Source: Bisporella sp. PMI_857 (Eukaryota > Ascomycota > Leotiomycetes > Helotiales > Helotiaceae). From it: a DNA stretch of 64,000 nucleotides. Numbering within the stretch: the stretch's first letter is position 1; each line of letters opens with the position of its first letter. Below are positions 37,228-49,073 of this stretch, one piece after another. Location: contig JAJSPD010000006.1 in assembly GCA_021307315.1 (NCBI GenBank), forward strand, positions 620,001-684,000. The letters are read 5' to 3'. The position numbers and the translations under genes are program-made. The notes under the pieces are model-generated. The model was given only the letters and a program-made list of their open reading frames with translations, searched no databases and was not told where the DNA came from.

Positions 37228-39000
37228 CTACAGCACCTTCTCGAACTTCAGAGTCAACTTATTCGATCTCGGCCCAACAGTATACCCATCATCCTGCTCG
37301 ATCCCCTCGTCGTCCACTACTGTAGTCCGGAAATCGAGTACACGGCTGCGATAACTAATTTTATCTCTACACGCCGAATCAGCCTCATTCTCATCCGTCT
37401 CATATTGTCAGCAGCCCCCGGTCAGAGCGCGAACAAGCAAGAACCACAGGGAAAGAACAAAAAGTGGACAAATGAGAAACATACCGTAGACGGCGAAGTT
37501 GCTACCCACGCACATCCCCGGCCGCCGCTACTGAACGCCCAGAACCAACGGTCCCGCTCCCGTTTCTGCTCCTCGCTATACCCGTTCGAGTCGTCGAGCC
37601 ATCGGTCCACGTCGAAGGACTCCGGGGAAGGGAAGACTGCCGCGTTGCGGTGCAGGCTGTGCGCCTGCGCGGCGACGCGCACGCCGCCGGGGATCTGGTG
37701 CCCGGAGATGGTGCTCGACGGCGAGGGGGCCATCCGCGGCTGGCCGCCTGGGATCGCGGCGTGGAGGCGGAGAGTCTCCATCAGCACCGCGTGCAGAAGC
37801 GGGAGCGCGTCCAGAGCTTTGGGGCTCGGAAGCGGTTGGCTGGCGCTTGGGGATGCGGTCATCGGTGGGGAGAGGGCGAGGAGCTCGGCGCGGAGCCGGC
37901 CTTGTAGCGCTTGGTCGGTCGAGAGGCGCCATGTGAGGTAGGTCAGGGTTATGCCCGAGGTCTCGTGCCCGGCTGCTAGGTGGTCGATCATCTCGCTTGC
38001 TATGCTGGGCTCTTTGTACTTCAAGGTCGTGGCTTTGAGCGCGGAGGTGTCGCCGCGGAGTTTTTCTTCCTTCGCGATGCCGGCCAGCAGAGCTGTGAGG
38101 ACGACGGGTTCGTTTCCGGCGTCTTTGTCCTCGGGGCGGCGGAGTTGAGGTACGCGATGGTCTCGGTGCAGCGCTCTTGCGTCCAGGCTTCTAGCTCGTT
38201 GTTTGCGTCGTCGACCCAGGTGGGCACGAGGTGGATTCCGACTTTCTTGAAGAATTTCGTGAGGCGAGGAAGTTCTTGCGTGAAGAACGGGTAGGTCTTG
38301 CGGCTGTGATAGAGAGATAGCCAGTGCCGACGGTAAGTCTCGTTTTGGAGGAAGTTGCTCCCGTTCTTGAGGCCGAAGAGGTAGGCACAAATGAAATCCA
38401 TGGTGGTGGCGTTCCATAGATCGAGCACGTCGAGCCCGGCATTTTTCTTTGAGGCGACGAGGCAACCGAGCTGAGTATTGGAAGTAGGCGCTCATATAGG
38501 ATCACTTGTGCCTGCCGGGCGAGAGCGGGTGAGTTGTGGATGTTGGATTTGGAATAGGTATTGCTGATAAACCGTTTCCTGGCCGAATGGGTTTGAGAGT
38601 GCCAGGAGGAGAACATGCATGGGACGCTGCGTCTTGTTAGGATATATAAGCAAAGAGCTGGAGCTCGGGAAATACCCATAGTTGTCGAATATAGAGTACC
38701 ACTGTCCCTTTTCGAACCCCCGGCATAGACAGTCCTCACTCCGGAGATGTCATTGATACTGATCTCATTCGGCCCGACCCGGATGACGGAGCCGTGCTTG
38801 AGATGCGATGCGTGCAGAGTACGATTCTCACGAGACCGGAATCTAGTCCAGAGAATCCAGATGGGTGAGATGGGGGATGACCAGTGGGCATTAGGGATGT
38901 TTGAAAGTGGTGACAGAAAGGTGGGATGGATAATGTATTTGTAGACTATGAGGAAGAGGAGACCGCCCAAGGCCAGTGTTGGAATGTTGTATATGGCCAT
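37228..39000 (-). CDS. Cytochrome P450 monooxygenase
   Basis: Membrane-bound heme monooxygenase; substrate unknown. The ATG at 38998-39000 (MAIYNIPTLALGG) begins an N-terminal membrane anchor (LALGGLLFLIVYKYII) and a Pro-rich hinge. Later landmarks are HGSVIRVGPNEISI (typical of fungal secondary-metabolism P450s), THSARKR (C-helix), I-helix AAGHETSGI (about 37960), K-helix ETLRLH with the ExxR motif (about 37775), SFDVDRWLD, and the heme loop FSSGGR followed by G-x-C after a break near 37518. The last exon, after an intron from about 37490, runs KLVIAAVYS, TTVVDDEG and ends LKFEKVL. Frame breaks sit at G runs near 38720 (GGGGG) and 37518, and near 38455, 38155 and 37335. The stop is at 37228-37230. 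Sequence from about 37560 to 38260 is much richer in G+C than the 5' third of the gene. Confidence 0.88.
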
Positions 39001-39551
39001 GGTGCATTTATATGAGATCTCTACTTGAGTGTTACCAAATTTAGTGACGCTCTTAAAAATTGAAGTTAAATGCACCAGCGAGATGTAGTGATGGCAGTGA
39101 TAAGGTTGGCCTAGGGTATTTGGACAAGCTGCGCTTTTCTAGTTCGACATAATTAGAGCGAAGATAGTGTGTGTATAGGTATCACGATAATATTTCATTA
39201 CCAAATAGAAACGGTATTGAGGTACCCAAGAGTAGCTTTCCATGTGGTGTTATGTAAAACAGATGACCATTTATTTCTCTTTATCCGTTTCGCTCATTTG
39301 GCCCACTTTTGAGCTCAAGCGAGAACGTGTAAAGGGGGTTATACAGATTGTAAGACCTGCTAAAAAAGCTATCTAATTATCTATCATCATGCTCAGGATT
39401 AAGTTTTTTGGCAATTTCAGAGTGAACTTCCCTGTAGCAGGAGAAATAGACGTCCTTGCCACATTTTCCATCGTTTTAGGTAACTCTCGAATATCGTAGG
39501 CTATGTATTCATACCGCCAACACTGTATTGCAGAAACTGTGCTAACTTACA
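39001..39551. other. Intergenic
   Basis: 550 bp between two same-strand genes, holding the P450 promoter. AT-rich, with nothing else recognised. Confidence 0.5.
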
Positions 39552-40323
39552 TCATCCTCGATGCTTCTTAAACGCTTCCTGCACGGTTATGCCTTTCAGT
39601 ACATCCTCTTTGACTCTGTCATCCGCCTCTACAAGCCGTGGTAGCATCTCCACCACTTCAGCAACTTTGTCTTGAGGAATGATGATGACGCCATTCGAAG
39701 GATCACTGAATACCAGATCACCAGGCTCTACAATAGTGCCATCAAGGTTTAAAGGGACTTGGACGGCATGTGGTTTTGCCTCAGCTCCTGTTCCTGTAAT
39801 CGAGGTTGCTTTTGCCCATATCTGCACGGGATTAGCTTATAGTCAAATTTGATGGCTGTGGGTTCACTCGTAAACCCACAGGCAATTTGGTTTCCCGCAA
39901 CTCATCCAAATCTCTTACTCGTCCATACGCAACTATACCTTTGGCTCCGACAACCTTCATTCGCAAAGCCATGATTCCACCCAAACATGCACAGATTTGA
40001 CCCTTAGGTTGACTAATTACCACGAAAGTACCTGACTGAGTGAGGTCCACCCAATGTTTTCCATTTGGAATGTTACCTTCCCCATAGTCTGACAAGTCGG
40101 TAGTGTTGCGTGAGATAAATTGAACTGTCGATACGGGAGCTATTGTGATCCTGCCTCTGGATACCTGTTCCTCTGCCGGTGTAGGTGTTGGCGAATAGTG
40201 CTTGAGGTCAGGTAGAAAACCGCAATTTGGTACTTTCAATTTCAGAAGTGCATCGGATATATCACAGGCTGTAAAGTTATGGAGAGCTTGGAGCTGGGCT
40301 GGTGTTGGCAAGGAGGACATCAT
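39552..40323 (-). CDS. RraA-family protein (HMG/CHA aldolase-like)
   Basis: Member of the RraA/4-hydroxy-4-methyl-2-oxoglutarate aldolase family. Such enzymes are Mg2+-dependent lyases or oxaloacetate decarboxylases, often in aromatic-acid breakdown; the fungal members are mostly uncharacterised. Exon 1 (40323-39880) starts MMSSLPTPAQLQAL and has TACDISDALLKL. The core is LGGIMALRMKVVGAKGIVAYGRVRDLDEL, cited in two pieces: GGIMALRMKVVGAKG, then YGRVRDLDEL with the Arg and Asp that bind substrate and metal in the family. Intron 39822-39879 joins LP to IWAKATSITGTGAEAKP; then LDGTIVEPGDLVFSDPSNG and IIPQDKVAEV, and the C-terminus is EAFKKHRG. The exons total 714 bases, 237 residues, intact. It lies directly upstream of the P450 on the same strand, which could mean a shared catabolic role but proves nothing. 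Confidence 0.9.
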
Positions 40324-42585
40324 GCGAGTTGACCTGGCTATCGCAGTGTACTTTAGCCACAATTTATAGTTTCCGGGGTGGAAACCCTTTCCAAAGATTC
40401 GAGGGTAGCAACTGATAGGCATGAAATCTAATCTGATTTCGCGATATACTTCTGTTGTCTGCATCAGCTCATATCTCCAGCCGCATATTCCGCATATTGC
40501 GCATGATGTTAGAGGTTCAGCCCCTCGGCTATTGAGGGGCCCGCCGCTTTACAGGTCTCTACCGAGAACCGAGCCTAATGGCAAACATTGCCAATTGAGT
40601 CAGTTGATTATGAGAGCTTGAAATTCAGCCACCAGAGCTCGATATTTCAATACAATTAGACCAAGCCCAGTGGGTGGTCAAAGGTGTCGTTGACAATACC
40701 GATATATGTGTATACTCCTAAGGTGATACCTTCGTGAGCTCGTGCCTCTGGTTCCGTTAAGTGTGCGCGTTAGTATGGACTGATGAAATTCATCAGCCCA
40801 TCCTCCAATGCTGTAAAAATGGAACTGCCAATAGACGGGATTACTCCCATGATTGAGAACATCTGACGCTTGAAGGGCTGTCTTCCCCAAAAATTATAGG
40901 TATGCCTGTCTATCCAGGTTATCTCGGAGGAGCAGTTTTCCACCCAATAGTGGGTGATAATGATGGCGATAAAGAACAGATACTGGTGATACAACAATGA
41001 TATAGAAACATACGGGCACCTTGTGTCTTGACGTCCTTCACGTAATTCGATTACAGCCGTCAATAAATTCAAGGCAAGCATTTCTATGGCCTCATTCGTA
41101 CTGCCCCTGGCCCCAAAGTCGTAAATGCAACAGTTCCATCAACTAAATTAACCTCACCGATATTGCATCACCAGAGCCTTCAACGATTGGAACCGCTCTG
41201 ACATTAAGATGAGCGCTACCTATGACGCTGCCGGTACCGGTCTTATAGGCAGCTGGCGGTATTTGCCGAGTACCCATTTTATGTGTTGGTTACAAGTCCT
41301 ATCTAGTATGCAATTTGATCGGATGGTATCCTTTGATAAGAGGATCAAGCAACGAAGGGTTTGTCTTTGCAGATGAGGACGATTCAAACCAGCTGGTCAG
41401 AACTTCTGGTCTAGATTTTGCCTGGGAAGGTGAAGCTATGTAGCACCATGCAAAAGCAAAAAGTCCAGCCGAAACACTTGCAAGTGGTTCCAGTCAATGG
41501 CGCACACAAAGCAGCAAAGCTCAGGCTCAACGCGATTAGATAAGTGTCCAGGACGATACATCGTTTGAAATCGAAAGAACAGATCAACGAAGCGGAGACG
41601 CATCCGAGCTCCGCGCCGAACTCAATTTTTTGCCTGCAAATCCGCACTAATGGTACACAATCAGAAAATGAAAGACATGTGCTCTAGGTAACATCTGGGC
41701 TCATCTATGCAGGTGATTGGGTCCCACGTACGAATGTCTTATGCAGAGGGCTACGTAAATCATTCGGGAAAAGGCTCTGATGGGAAGAATGATGAAGGAA
41801 GTATTGCTTAAAGCCCCTTCCCTCCCCTCCCCCCAAAAAACAAACAAGAACAAAAAAATTAAAAAATTAAAAATTAAAAATTTGAACTAACCGAGCGGGG
41901 AAATGGTTGTTGAGTGATATAAAAAGTGGCTATAAGGCATTGGCATAAGAGTGAGAAGCCATTATAAAACATGGTCAAATCAGACAGGTGACTATTATTA
42001 TTGTAGCGGCATTTGCAACCACAGCTCAATGCAAAAGGTTGATTCGTCATACTGATGCGGCTGCCGCTCTGCTGGCTCCTTTGCCTTCCATGGCTCTTCC
42101 TTGCCTTGCACTGAATATCAAGCGCCCCTCCCGCTTGTAACCTTACCTTACTCAGTACCCCGTAAAAATCTCCCATATTTCTGTCAACATTATTGATTCC
42201 CAAGGAAGTTTCTACCAGAAACAACCCCCCCCCCCACTCTCTCTGCCTCTCTACCCTCTCTTGTCCTCTTTCTTTATTGTATCTTCAAAAGCGAAAAAAA
42301 AAGGGTAATACCTCTTTCGGGGGTGATCCGAGCTCTCCCGAGGGAATACCTAACTCAAATCGACCTGGCTCATCCCACCGTGCTCATTTCGATTTCCCTG
42401 CTTCGATTCGCGGTTGGTGAAAAAGCATCCCCTTGTTCCCGTCTTGCATTAGATACCGCATCCAAGCCCAGCTGCCTTAACCGGCCATCCAGCGAAGGGA
42501 CATCCTGAAAAGACTCCCCCACTTCCACCGTGGTGCTGGTACGTTAGAGTAGCAGAGTAGCATCTGCCGCTCTGGGGGTCTCAGA
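40324..42585. other. Gene-poor interval with A/T and C runs
   Basis: 2.26 kb without a recognisable gene. From 41818 to 41885 there is a low-complexity stretch (C-rich, then AAAATT repeats). From 42220 to 42300 there are C-rich then CT-rich runs, and an A9 run near 42295, typical of the leader of the following gene. Minus-strand open frames at 40678-41081 have no known domain. Confidence 0.5.
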
Positions 42586-43527
42586 ATGTCGATAAAGTAA
42601 GTTTCGAACGAACCTTCTTCATAGTTTTGTTCCCCAGTACCCGGACCAGCTGGGCGCTTCACCGTCTTCTGCTACTTTCCTTCATCATGTACCAATGTCA
42701 TCAAGAGCAGCACTTCTTTGCGTTGCGGCTGGCCGAGGAGAAGCTAAAGCGTGATAGCTGGGTAATGACCAGTCCTGAGACGGAAGGGTTTGTCAAGTTG
42801 CCAAATGAACGAATTCTTTACACCTCTCCTCCTCGAACAAGTTTACAAATCACAACGCCGAACAATTACCCTGGAGCTGCAGCACAACCCTTCACAGTCA
42901 AGCACGATGCTGGTGTGGTCTATATCACAAACCAGAGGGTAAGAAAAGTCCCATAATCTAGAACGTTTGGATATCTGCTAAACATTCCCTCAGATTGTGT
43001 TCCTCCCAAGCAACCCAACAACAGAACTCCAGTCTTTTTCATCTCCCATACTCAACTTACAAGACACACATGTGCGCGCACCTTTTTTTGGCGCGAATTA
43101 CTGGACGGCAGTATGCAAGCCCGTAGCTGATGGTGGCATACCTCCAGCCCATAGCGCCGTAGAACTACGACTCACTTTCAAGGAGGGCGGTGCTTTTGAT
43201 TTCCACGCGAAGTTTGAAGAAATAAAGGAGCGATTGCACCAGGTTTACACAATGGCAAGAGAGAATGGGGCAGCAGGCCCAGATCTCAGGAATGTCCATC
43301 TAGAACAACTCCCAGCATATGAGCCATCCCAGGATGGGAGAAGAGAGGTGAACGCAGACGAACCTGTTATACATAGCCCCAGGCCTATGCGGCCGACGGA
43401 GCCTCCTTTAGCAAGAGCTGACAACGACACACCTTCGGTACCTGTCAACCAGGTTCCGCCTCCAGATGGTCCTCCGCCAGGATACGAAGAGACTCAGGCA
43501 CAGGCCCTGGATCGAAGGTTGAGTTAG
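42586..43527 (+). CDS. WBP2-like GRAM-domain protein
   Basis: Small protein of the WW-domain-binding protein 2 family, close in layout to the fission-yeast stress-induced UPF0664 protein. Exon 1 (42586-42596) codes only MSI plus part of the next residue; intron 42597-42757; exon 2 42758-42938; intron 42939-42993; exon 3 42994-43527. These total 726 bases, 241 residues, with all phases correct. The GRAM-like domain spans about residues 5-140 (NERILYTSPP, GVVYITNQR, IVFLPSNP, SFSSPILNL, FFGANYWTAVCKPV, ELRLTFKEGGAFDFH). The C-terminal tail is Pro-rich with PPPDGPPPGYEE, which contains a PPxY motif (PPGY), the ligand for WW domains of Nedd4/Rsp5-type ubiquitin ligases. LPAYEP may be a second weak site. 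Intact. Confidence 0.88.
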
Positions 43528-44127
43528 AGGCAGTAGCGTGAAGGTTAGGGAAGGAGAAAGTAACGATTGCACGAATTGACGATAAGAATTCTACGACTGG
43601 ACTTTAGGGAATACTGCAAAGCGTTGTGGCATTCAGGTCTTCCATCATGAGCTTTGGCGTTGTTTTCAGAGAGACTTTGTATGAGCTTGGACTGGAATGA
43701 AGTATCTACTCATTCTCTTAAGTGATAAGCATGTACTACAAACTTCTTTGGCACAAAGTGCACATGTCTCGATAGACAAATATCATTCTATTCCACATAT
43801 ATTGGAAAGTCTGACTTGGAGTTATTTAGTGCCTGTCCTGAAAACTCCTGCCGCATGTGAAATCTATGACAGGAATTCTTGAACAATGCCTTAATTACAA
43901 GCCATATAGAAAACATAGATGGCACATAACTTCGAGCATTCTCCGTTGCCAAACTTAGCAAGATGAATATTTATCATGTGACTCAAAGCTCTCGTCCAAT
44001 CATTAGCCGGCAATTGCAAGCTCGCCTGAAAGTTCCGAGAAATCGAACGAAACACCAACTCTTCACCTTCCATCAACGCAACAACGCGCATCCATTGAGC
44101 AATCACCTCAATTGACCATTGACGAAG
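43528..44127. other. Intergenic
   Basis: 600 bp, AT-rich near 43750-43900. Terminator and promoter between two plus-strand genes. No gene was recognised. Confidence 0.5.
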
Positions 44128-45186
44128 ATGGGTTTCTTCGACAGCCTGAGCGATTTAGTCTCCGCTGCTACGCCATGGAGTCAGGTAGAGGCTGAGGCCG
44201 TCCAAGGCGGTACCAGCACAACGGAAACTCCTGCACAAAAGGATGTCGGAGGTGAGGGAGAGTCTATTGTAAGTTCTTGATTCCTCCTTGAGCGTTTTCA
44301 CAGCAGATTTTGCAAGCTGCGGATGAGACAAACTAGCCTAGCGATAGATGGGCTGGGTGGGAAATTTGCCCTTGACTGTATGACAACATGGCTTGCCTGA
44401 ACATAGTTTTTGAGCTTCGCAGACGATTTCCGAAGACGGAGAAGCTAATTGATCTTTTTCTTTTTGCAGGACGATTCTAAGCCTACACCCGATAAGAAGG
44501 GCAAAGATGATGATGCAGAGGAAGAGGATTCCAAAGATGATGGAGAGGATAAGGAGGATGAAAACGAGGAGGAGGAGGAAGAGGAAGCAGAGTTAGAAGA
44601 TCCCAAGGAGAAATTCGAAGAGGGTAAGTCGCTATATTATGTATACATCAAAAAAGAGTATTCCGACTTGCAAGAGAAAGGTATACCTGATGCCTACGTT
44701 GGGAAACGGACGGTATATGGCTCGGTCCTATGTCTTTCCGGATATCAGAAGTTTGCTTAGTGGCATAACTATCTTAATGCCATGTGCGTAATCTTGAGCA
44801 TTGAAAATCTGCGATCTTTGGTAATATATATACTGCTGTGTTCAACCCTTCTTAACGCATAGAATGGACCTACATGCGCTTTTGAAGCTATTCTAGCTAT
44901 CTATCCGAGAGTGCTTATTGTTGATCTATGGCTAACAAGAAAATAGAGTGCAAGGAATCCAAGGAGTGCCACCCTGCTAAGCATCACTTCGATGAGTGCG
45001 TGGAGCGCGTTACTGGCGCATCGGACTCTGATGACAAAGCGCCACATGAGGACTGTGTCGAGGAGTGTAAGTACTTCTGCGAGACATTTTACCTTGTAAT
45101 TGTATCTAATGGAACTTCTAGTCTTCCACCTGGCACACTGCGCGACCGCCTGTGCAGCACCAAAACTCTGGTCAGCTTTAAAGTAA
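44128..45186 (+). CDS. qcr6: Cytochrome bc1 complex subunit 6 (Qcr6, hinge protein)
   Basis: Acidic hinge subunit of mitochondrial complex III that helps cytochrome c1 bind cytochrome c in the intermembrane space. Four exons: 44128-44268, 44470-44623, 44947-45066 and 45122-45186, total 480 bases, 159 residues, all phases consistent. The N-terminus is MGFFDSLSDLVSAATPW. The middle is a very acidic run (about 44500-44600, mostly Glu/Asp) typical of the hinge. The C-terminal domain has the Cys pattern of the family: ECKESKEC, FDECVERV, HEDCVEE, HLAHCATACAAPKLW, where paired disulfides join two helices in a CHCH-like arrangement. The introns of 201 and 323 bp are unusually long for this window. 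Intact. Confidence 0.95.
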
Positions 45187-45888
45187 TCTCATTGTCGAAT
45201 AGCAACCAGATTTCAAGAACGACAACTAGATGATAATGAAAGGGAGCATCAGAACACCTCTTGTACAGAACATATCCCTACACCCTTGTTTTTGTATTAC
45301 CGCATAAGCATTTTTTTACTGCATGTAGTATATGAAAAGCCATAGAATGAACCTCGAATTTTTTGGAGTTCCATAAGCGAGCGCACTGTGAAAATAAATC
45401 CTTACGATATATTGCGACGCTGAGGCGGCGGCGCATGGAGAGACTACAGTAATGAATGTCCTGATATTTTCATCTTGGCAGCGTAGCGCATCGCGGTGTC
45501 CCGAAGTGTAAACGCCATGGTAACAATACTGAGAAATTAACTGAATGCCAGGGGCTGTATGGTTTTGATCAGGTGTCCTGCAACCCAACAGCCCAAACGA
45601 GCCCTACCCGAGGTTCTTGGACCTCCTCTTATCGTAATCTACAAACGGGTCCTCCAATTCCCCTCTCCCCTCTTTGTGGACTGCGCAAATGCTGTATATA
45701 TATATATACATATATTCTCATAGGCCTCTCCTCACGGTGCGCCCAATCGTAGCCCTGATCGTAAACTCTTGTCAGACCTCCAGGGTGTGGAAATCATTTC
45801 TTACAGTAGTAGCTAGGTTTGGCGTAGGGCTGCTACTTGGCGACAATTCCCGTGCCAGGGTATAGGCCAGCTATACAAGCCATTCATT
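45187..45888. other. Intergenic
   Basis: 700 bp with a TATATATATA stretch at about 45697-45715 that may be a core promoter element roughly 180 bp before the next ATG. No gene was recognised. Confidence 0.5.
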
Positions 45889-47736
45889 ATGGCCGCGCAA
45901 GGCCATGATGCCCTCTCGAAGGAGACAAAAGTTTCGCCCACGAAATCCACGGGGAAACAAGGCCTGTTTGGAAGAGAGAAGGAGATTTCTGAAGAAACCG
46001 TGCCTGGCTGGACGATAATGCGCCCGTTAAAGATGAAGCGGATGACTAAGGGAAACGGATCCTCGACCGTTCAGGAGAACGCTAGATCTGGCAAAGGTTC
46101 AAAGGGTGATCTGAAGGCCATGGAAAGCAATGGGAGCGGAGATGGACCGGACGGCATCGGCGAAGTCGAAGCCTTGCAGGCTGTAAGGAGCGACGAAGAG
46201 TTATTGGACGATGGCCAACCCCGGCGATATACGCATACGCCGACAGCCTCGACGGACGGCTTTGGAACCAGAACGTGGGTTTCGGTGAAGGAATACAAGG
46301 TGTACAAGAGGAGGTGGTTTGGCTTGATACAGCTAGTTCTGCTGAATATAGTCGTGAGCTGGGACGTAAGTATTTCTCGAATCGAAGCCTCTCCGCGACT
46401 GCTAACAATATCTCCAGTGGCTTACATTTTCTGCAAACTCGACTACGTCTGCTCGGTTCTATGGCGTCTCGGTATCTGCCATCAACTGGCTCAGTACCGG
46501 TTTCCTCTTTGCCTTTGTGGCCGTCTCGCCGCTGGTAATCTTGGTCCTGCATAAAGGCGGCCCGAAACTGTCTATTATGGTAGCAGCTGGGTTCATATTG
46601 GTTGGGAACTGGATCAGATATGCAGGCACAAAAGCAGGGCCCAAATATGGAGCTGTCATGTTTGGCCAGATCCTGATCGGTTTCGCGCAGCCCTTTGTGC
46701 TCGCAGCTCCCACGAGATACTCGGATTTGTGGTTCACTAATCGCGGAAGAGTTGGTGCTACGGCGCTGATGAGTTTAGCTAACCCGTTGGGGGGTGCTTT
46801 GGCTCAGCTTATTAACCCGGAATGGGCTGGGGATGGCGATGTTGACCAAATTCCCAATATGGTGTTATATGTCTCCATTATTGTTCGTCCCCATTAATCC
46901 CTCACTCGCATCTGTTTTTGTACTGACATTTTGTAGGCAACTGTAGCAGCACTGCCCTCCTTTTTTATTCCCAAAGAGCCCCCGAGCCCTGCAGCTGCTT
47001 CGAGTGAGGTCCCTAAGCAGCCAATTATACCATCTCTCAAAGTCCTCTTCAGCTCGCCAGAGTTCTATATGATCATGATCCCATTTACCGTGTACGTTGG
47101 ACTGTTCAACAGCATTTCTACCCTGATCAACGGAATGCTCGCACCATATGGTTTCGACGAGACACAAGCTGGAATCGGAGGTGCCTTGCTCATTGTCGTA
47201 GGCTTGGTTACAGCCGCGGTCGCCTCGCCCATTATCGACAGAACGAAAGCACAGCTCCTCACCATCAAGATCTGCGTGCCTCTTATCGCATTGTGTTACT
47301 TAGCATTCACTTTTGCGCCGGCCACCAGAACTCTAGCGGCCATCTACGTTATCCTATCAGTCCTCGGCGCAGCATCCTTCAGTCTGATGCCCGTGACCCT
47401 AGAGTACATCATCGAGATCACGCATCCCTCTCCCCGGAAGTAACGAGCACCATCTGCTGGGTTGGCGGGCAGCTCCTTGGAGGACTGTTCATCGTGATTT
47501 CTGACGCGTTACGAGATGGCGGCATAAACGACGGCACCGCTGACGACGGGACCAAGAGACCTCCGGGAAACTACTACCGGGCGTTGATCTTCCAAGCAGT
47601 GTTAGCCATGGTTGCCTTCCCGCTGCCCATGGCTTTGGGACTATTCGGTAGGGACAAGGAGATTCAACTAAGGAGAGTCGAGGCCGACAAGGAGGCTGCT
47701 CGACGGCATGCGGCTGGCCTGACGGTGCAGCCTTGA
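45889..47736 (+). CDS. MFS transporter, FLVCR/SLC49-like
   Basis: Multi-pass membrane transporter of the major facilitator superfamily resembling the heme/choline-transporter relatives FLVCR and DIRC2. Exon 1 (45889-46365) gives a long hydrophilic cytosolic N-terminus of about 140 residues (Lys/Gly/Ser-rich) and the first helix [19 protein letters not shown]. Intron 46366-46417. Exon 2 (46418-46882) has [69 protein letters not shown] and [19 protein letters not shown], the typical SLC49 pattern. Intron 46883-46936. Exon 3 has [17 protein letters not shown], the remaining helices and a charged end. One break lies near 47440 (CCCCGG), where [18 protein letters not shown] continues in the next frame to the stop at 47734-47736. 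The substrate is unknown. Confidence 0.85.
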
Positions 47737-49073
47737 ACTTAGCGACATTTGATTGCATTGGATACACGAAAATGAGATACCCGAATATAATAACCTCTCT
47801 CTCCCCCTTATCCTTCGTCATTCCATTACCACGAAATGCCCAGAAATGCCAGTACAGTACTAAGACTCTCCACTTTCCCCTCTACTTCCCCCCCCCCCCC
47901 CCCCCCCCTTAAATCCCACAACAGCAGCAAACGCGCGCATCAAGAAACGGAACTTCGGAGTTCCCCTCAGGTAAACAAAAGAATCGTCCAAACCCCAAGT
48001 AGACCACCCATCGCAATCACTAGCTAGAGCACAGACCGTTGCACACACGCTATCAGGAATCAGAATAGACGGTTGTCAGCAGACCGCTGCGTATACATGG
48101 CACGTCCGCGTCTACTGTTTTGGCAACCATTATATGAGAAAGAGGGTGGTGGAGAGGGGTAGAGAGGAGGGAAGGAGGAGGTATGATCGCCATGATACGA
48201 TGGTTTCAGTCTGCCGTTGCTAGCATCGAAGAGAATACTCGCAGGTTTAGAACGCGTGTGGTCGGGGTACCGAGATAGAGGTCATCTCTGCTTCCTTGGG
48301 GGGAAAAAAATGCTGAGCTTGGAACTTTTCTAGAAATTGCACCGTCGTATCTGGCTTACCTGCGGATTTTTGTGCTTCCGGCAGTCAACCTCCAATATGT
48401 CTAGATCTAACAAAACCGTTACGCCTGCACTCAAGGCGGTACTTGGTACCTTCAGCTCGCACATTTCTGAGAAGCAAATAATGGCCAGCCCATATCTTTA
48501 ATACCAAGCCTAAGAATAGTGTTGTCATTGAGGCAATACTAGCTTTGATTCTTACGAAACCCTATCGCTCATATGGCCGCTCGTCAACCCAGCAATCCCA
48601 ATTACTGTGTCCTCCTCCGCCTCCATCTCCGCGCTCCGCCTTACAGAACCCGCATACTCCCACAGAAATCTCATCTTCGATTCCTGTAAGCGTATGGCCC
48701 AGGTTAATCTCCTGACCTTGCGGTGTCTGGAGGCTTGGCCAGAATATATTGGCCCATCGCACGAGCCCCGTTATACTTCTACATGAAGTGGTCAGCTTTT
48801 TTCTTACGGAGCTTGTAGTTTATAGTGTTCGTTTACTGGTGGCCTTTCTCAGATGCCACACGCTTGTTATTGTCCATTGAAATAAGAAGATTTCGGCAAT
48901 TCAGAAACACTACTTACTTCATTTCTTTCTTGCTGCAGCTATTGCAGATTCCCAGTCCTCTCTAGAGACCTCCCACTATATGGATCATTTATATCTTCAA
49001 CCTCTGCCGCTGTCCGTGCTATGACCGGTAGCTCTTCCATGAGGACAGCCGATTTCGTAAAGGTGAGCTCTTC
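47737..49073. other. Gene-poor interval with poly-C tract
   Basis: 1.3 kb with no recognisable gene. It includes a run of 21 C (47888-47908) and purine-rich stretches near 48140-48180. Short open frames show no domain. Confidence 0.5.
47888..47908 (+). repeat. Poly-C tract, 21 bases
   Basis: An uninterrupted homopolymer of 21 C about 150 bp beyond the MFS gene. Tracts this long are unstable and hard to sequence, so the exact length is doubtful. Confidence 0.85.
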
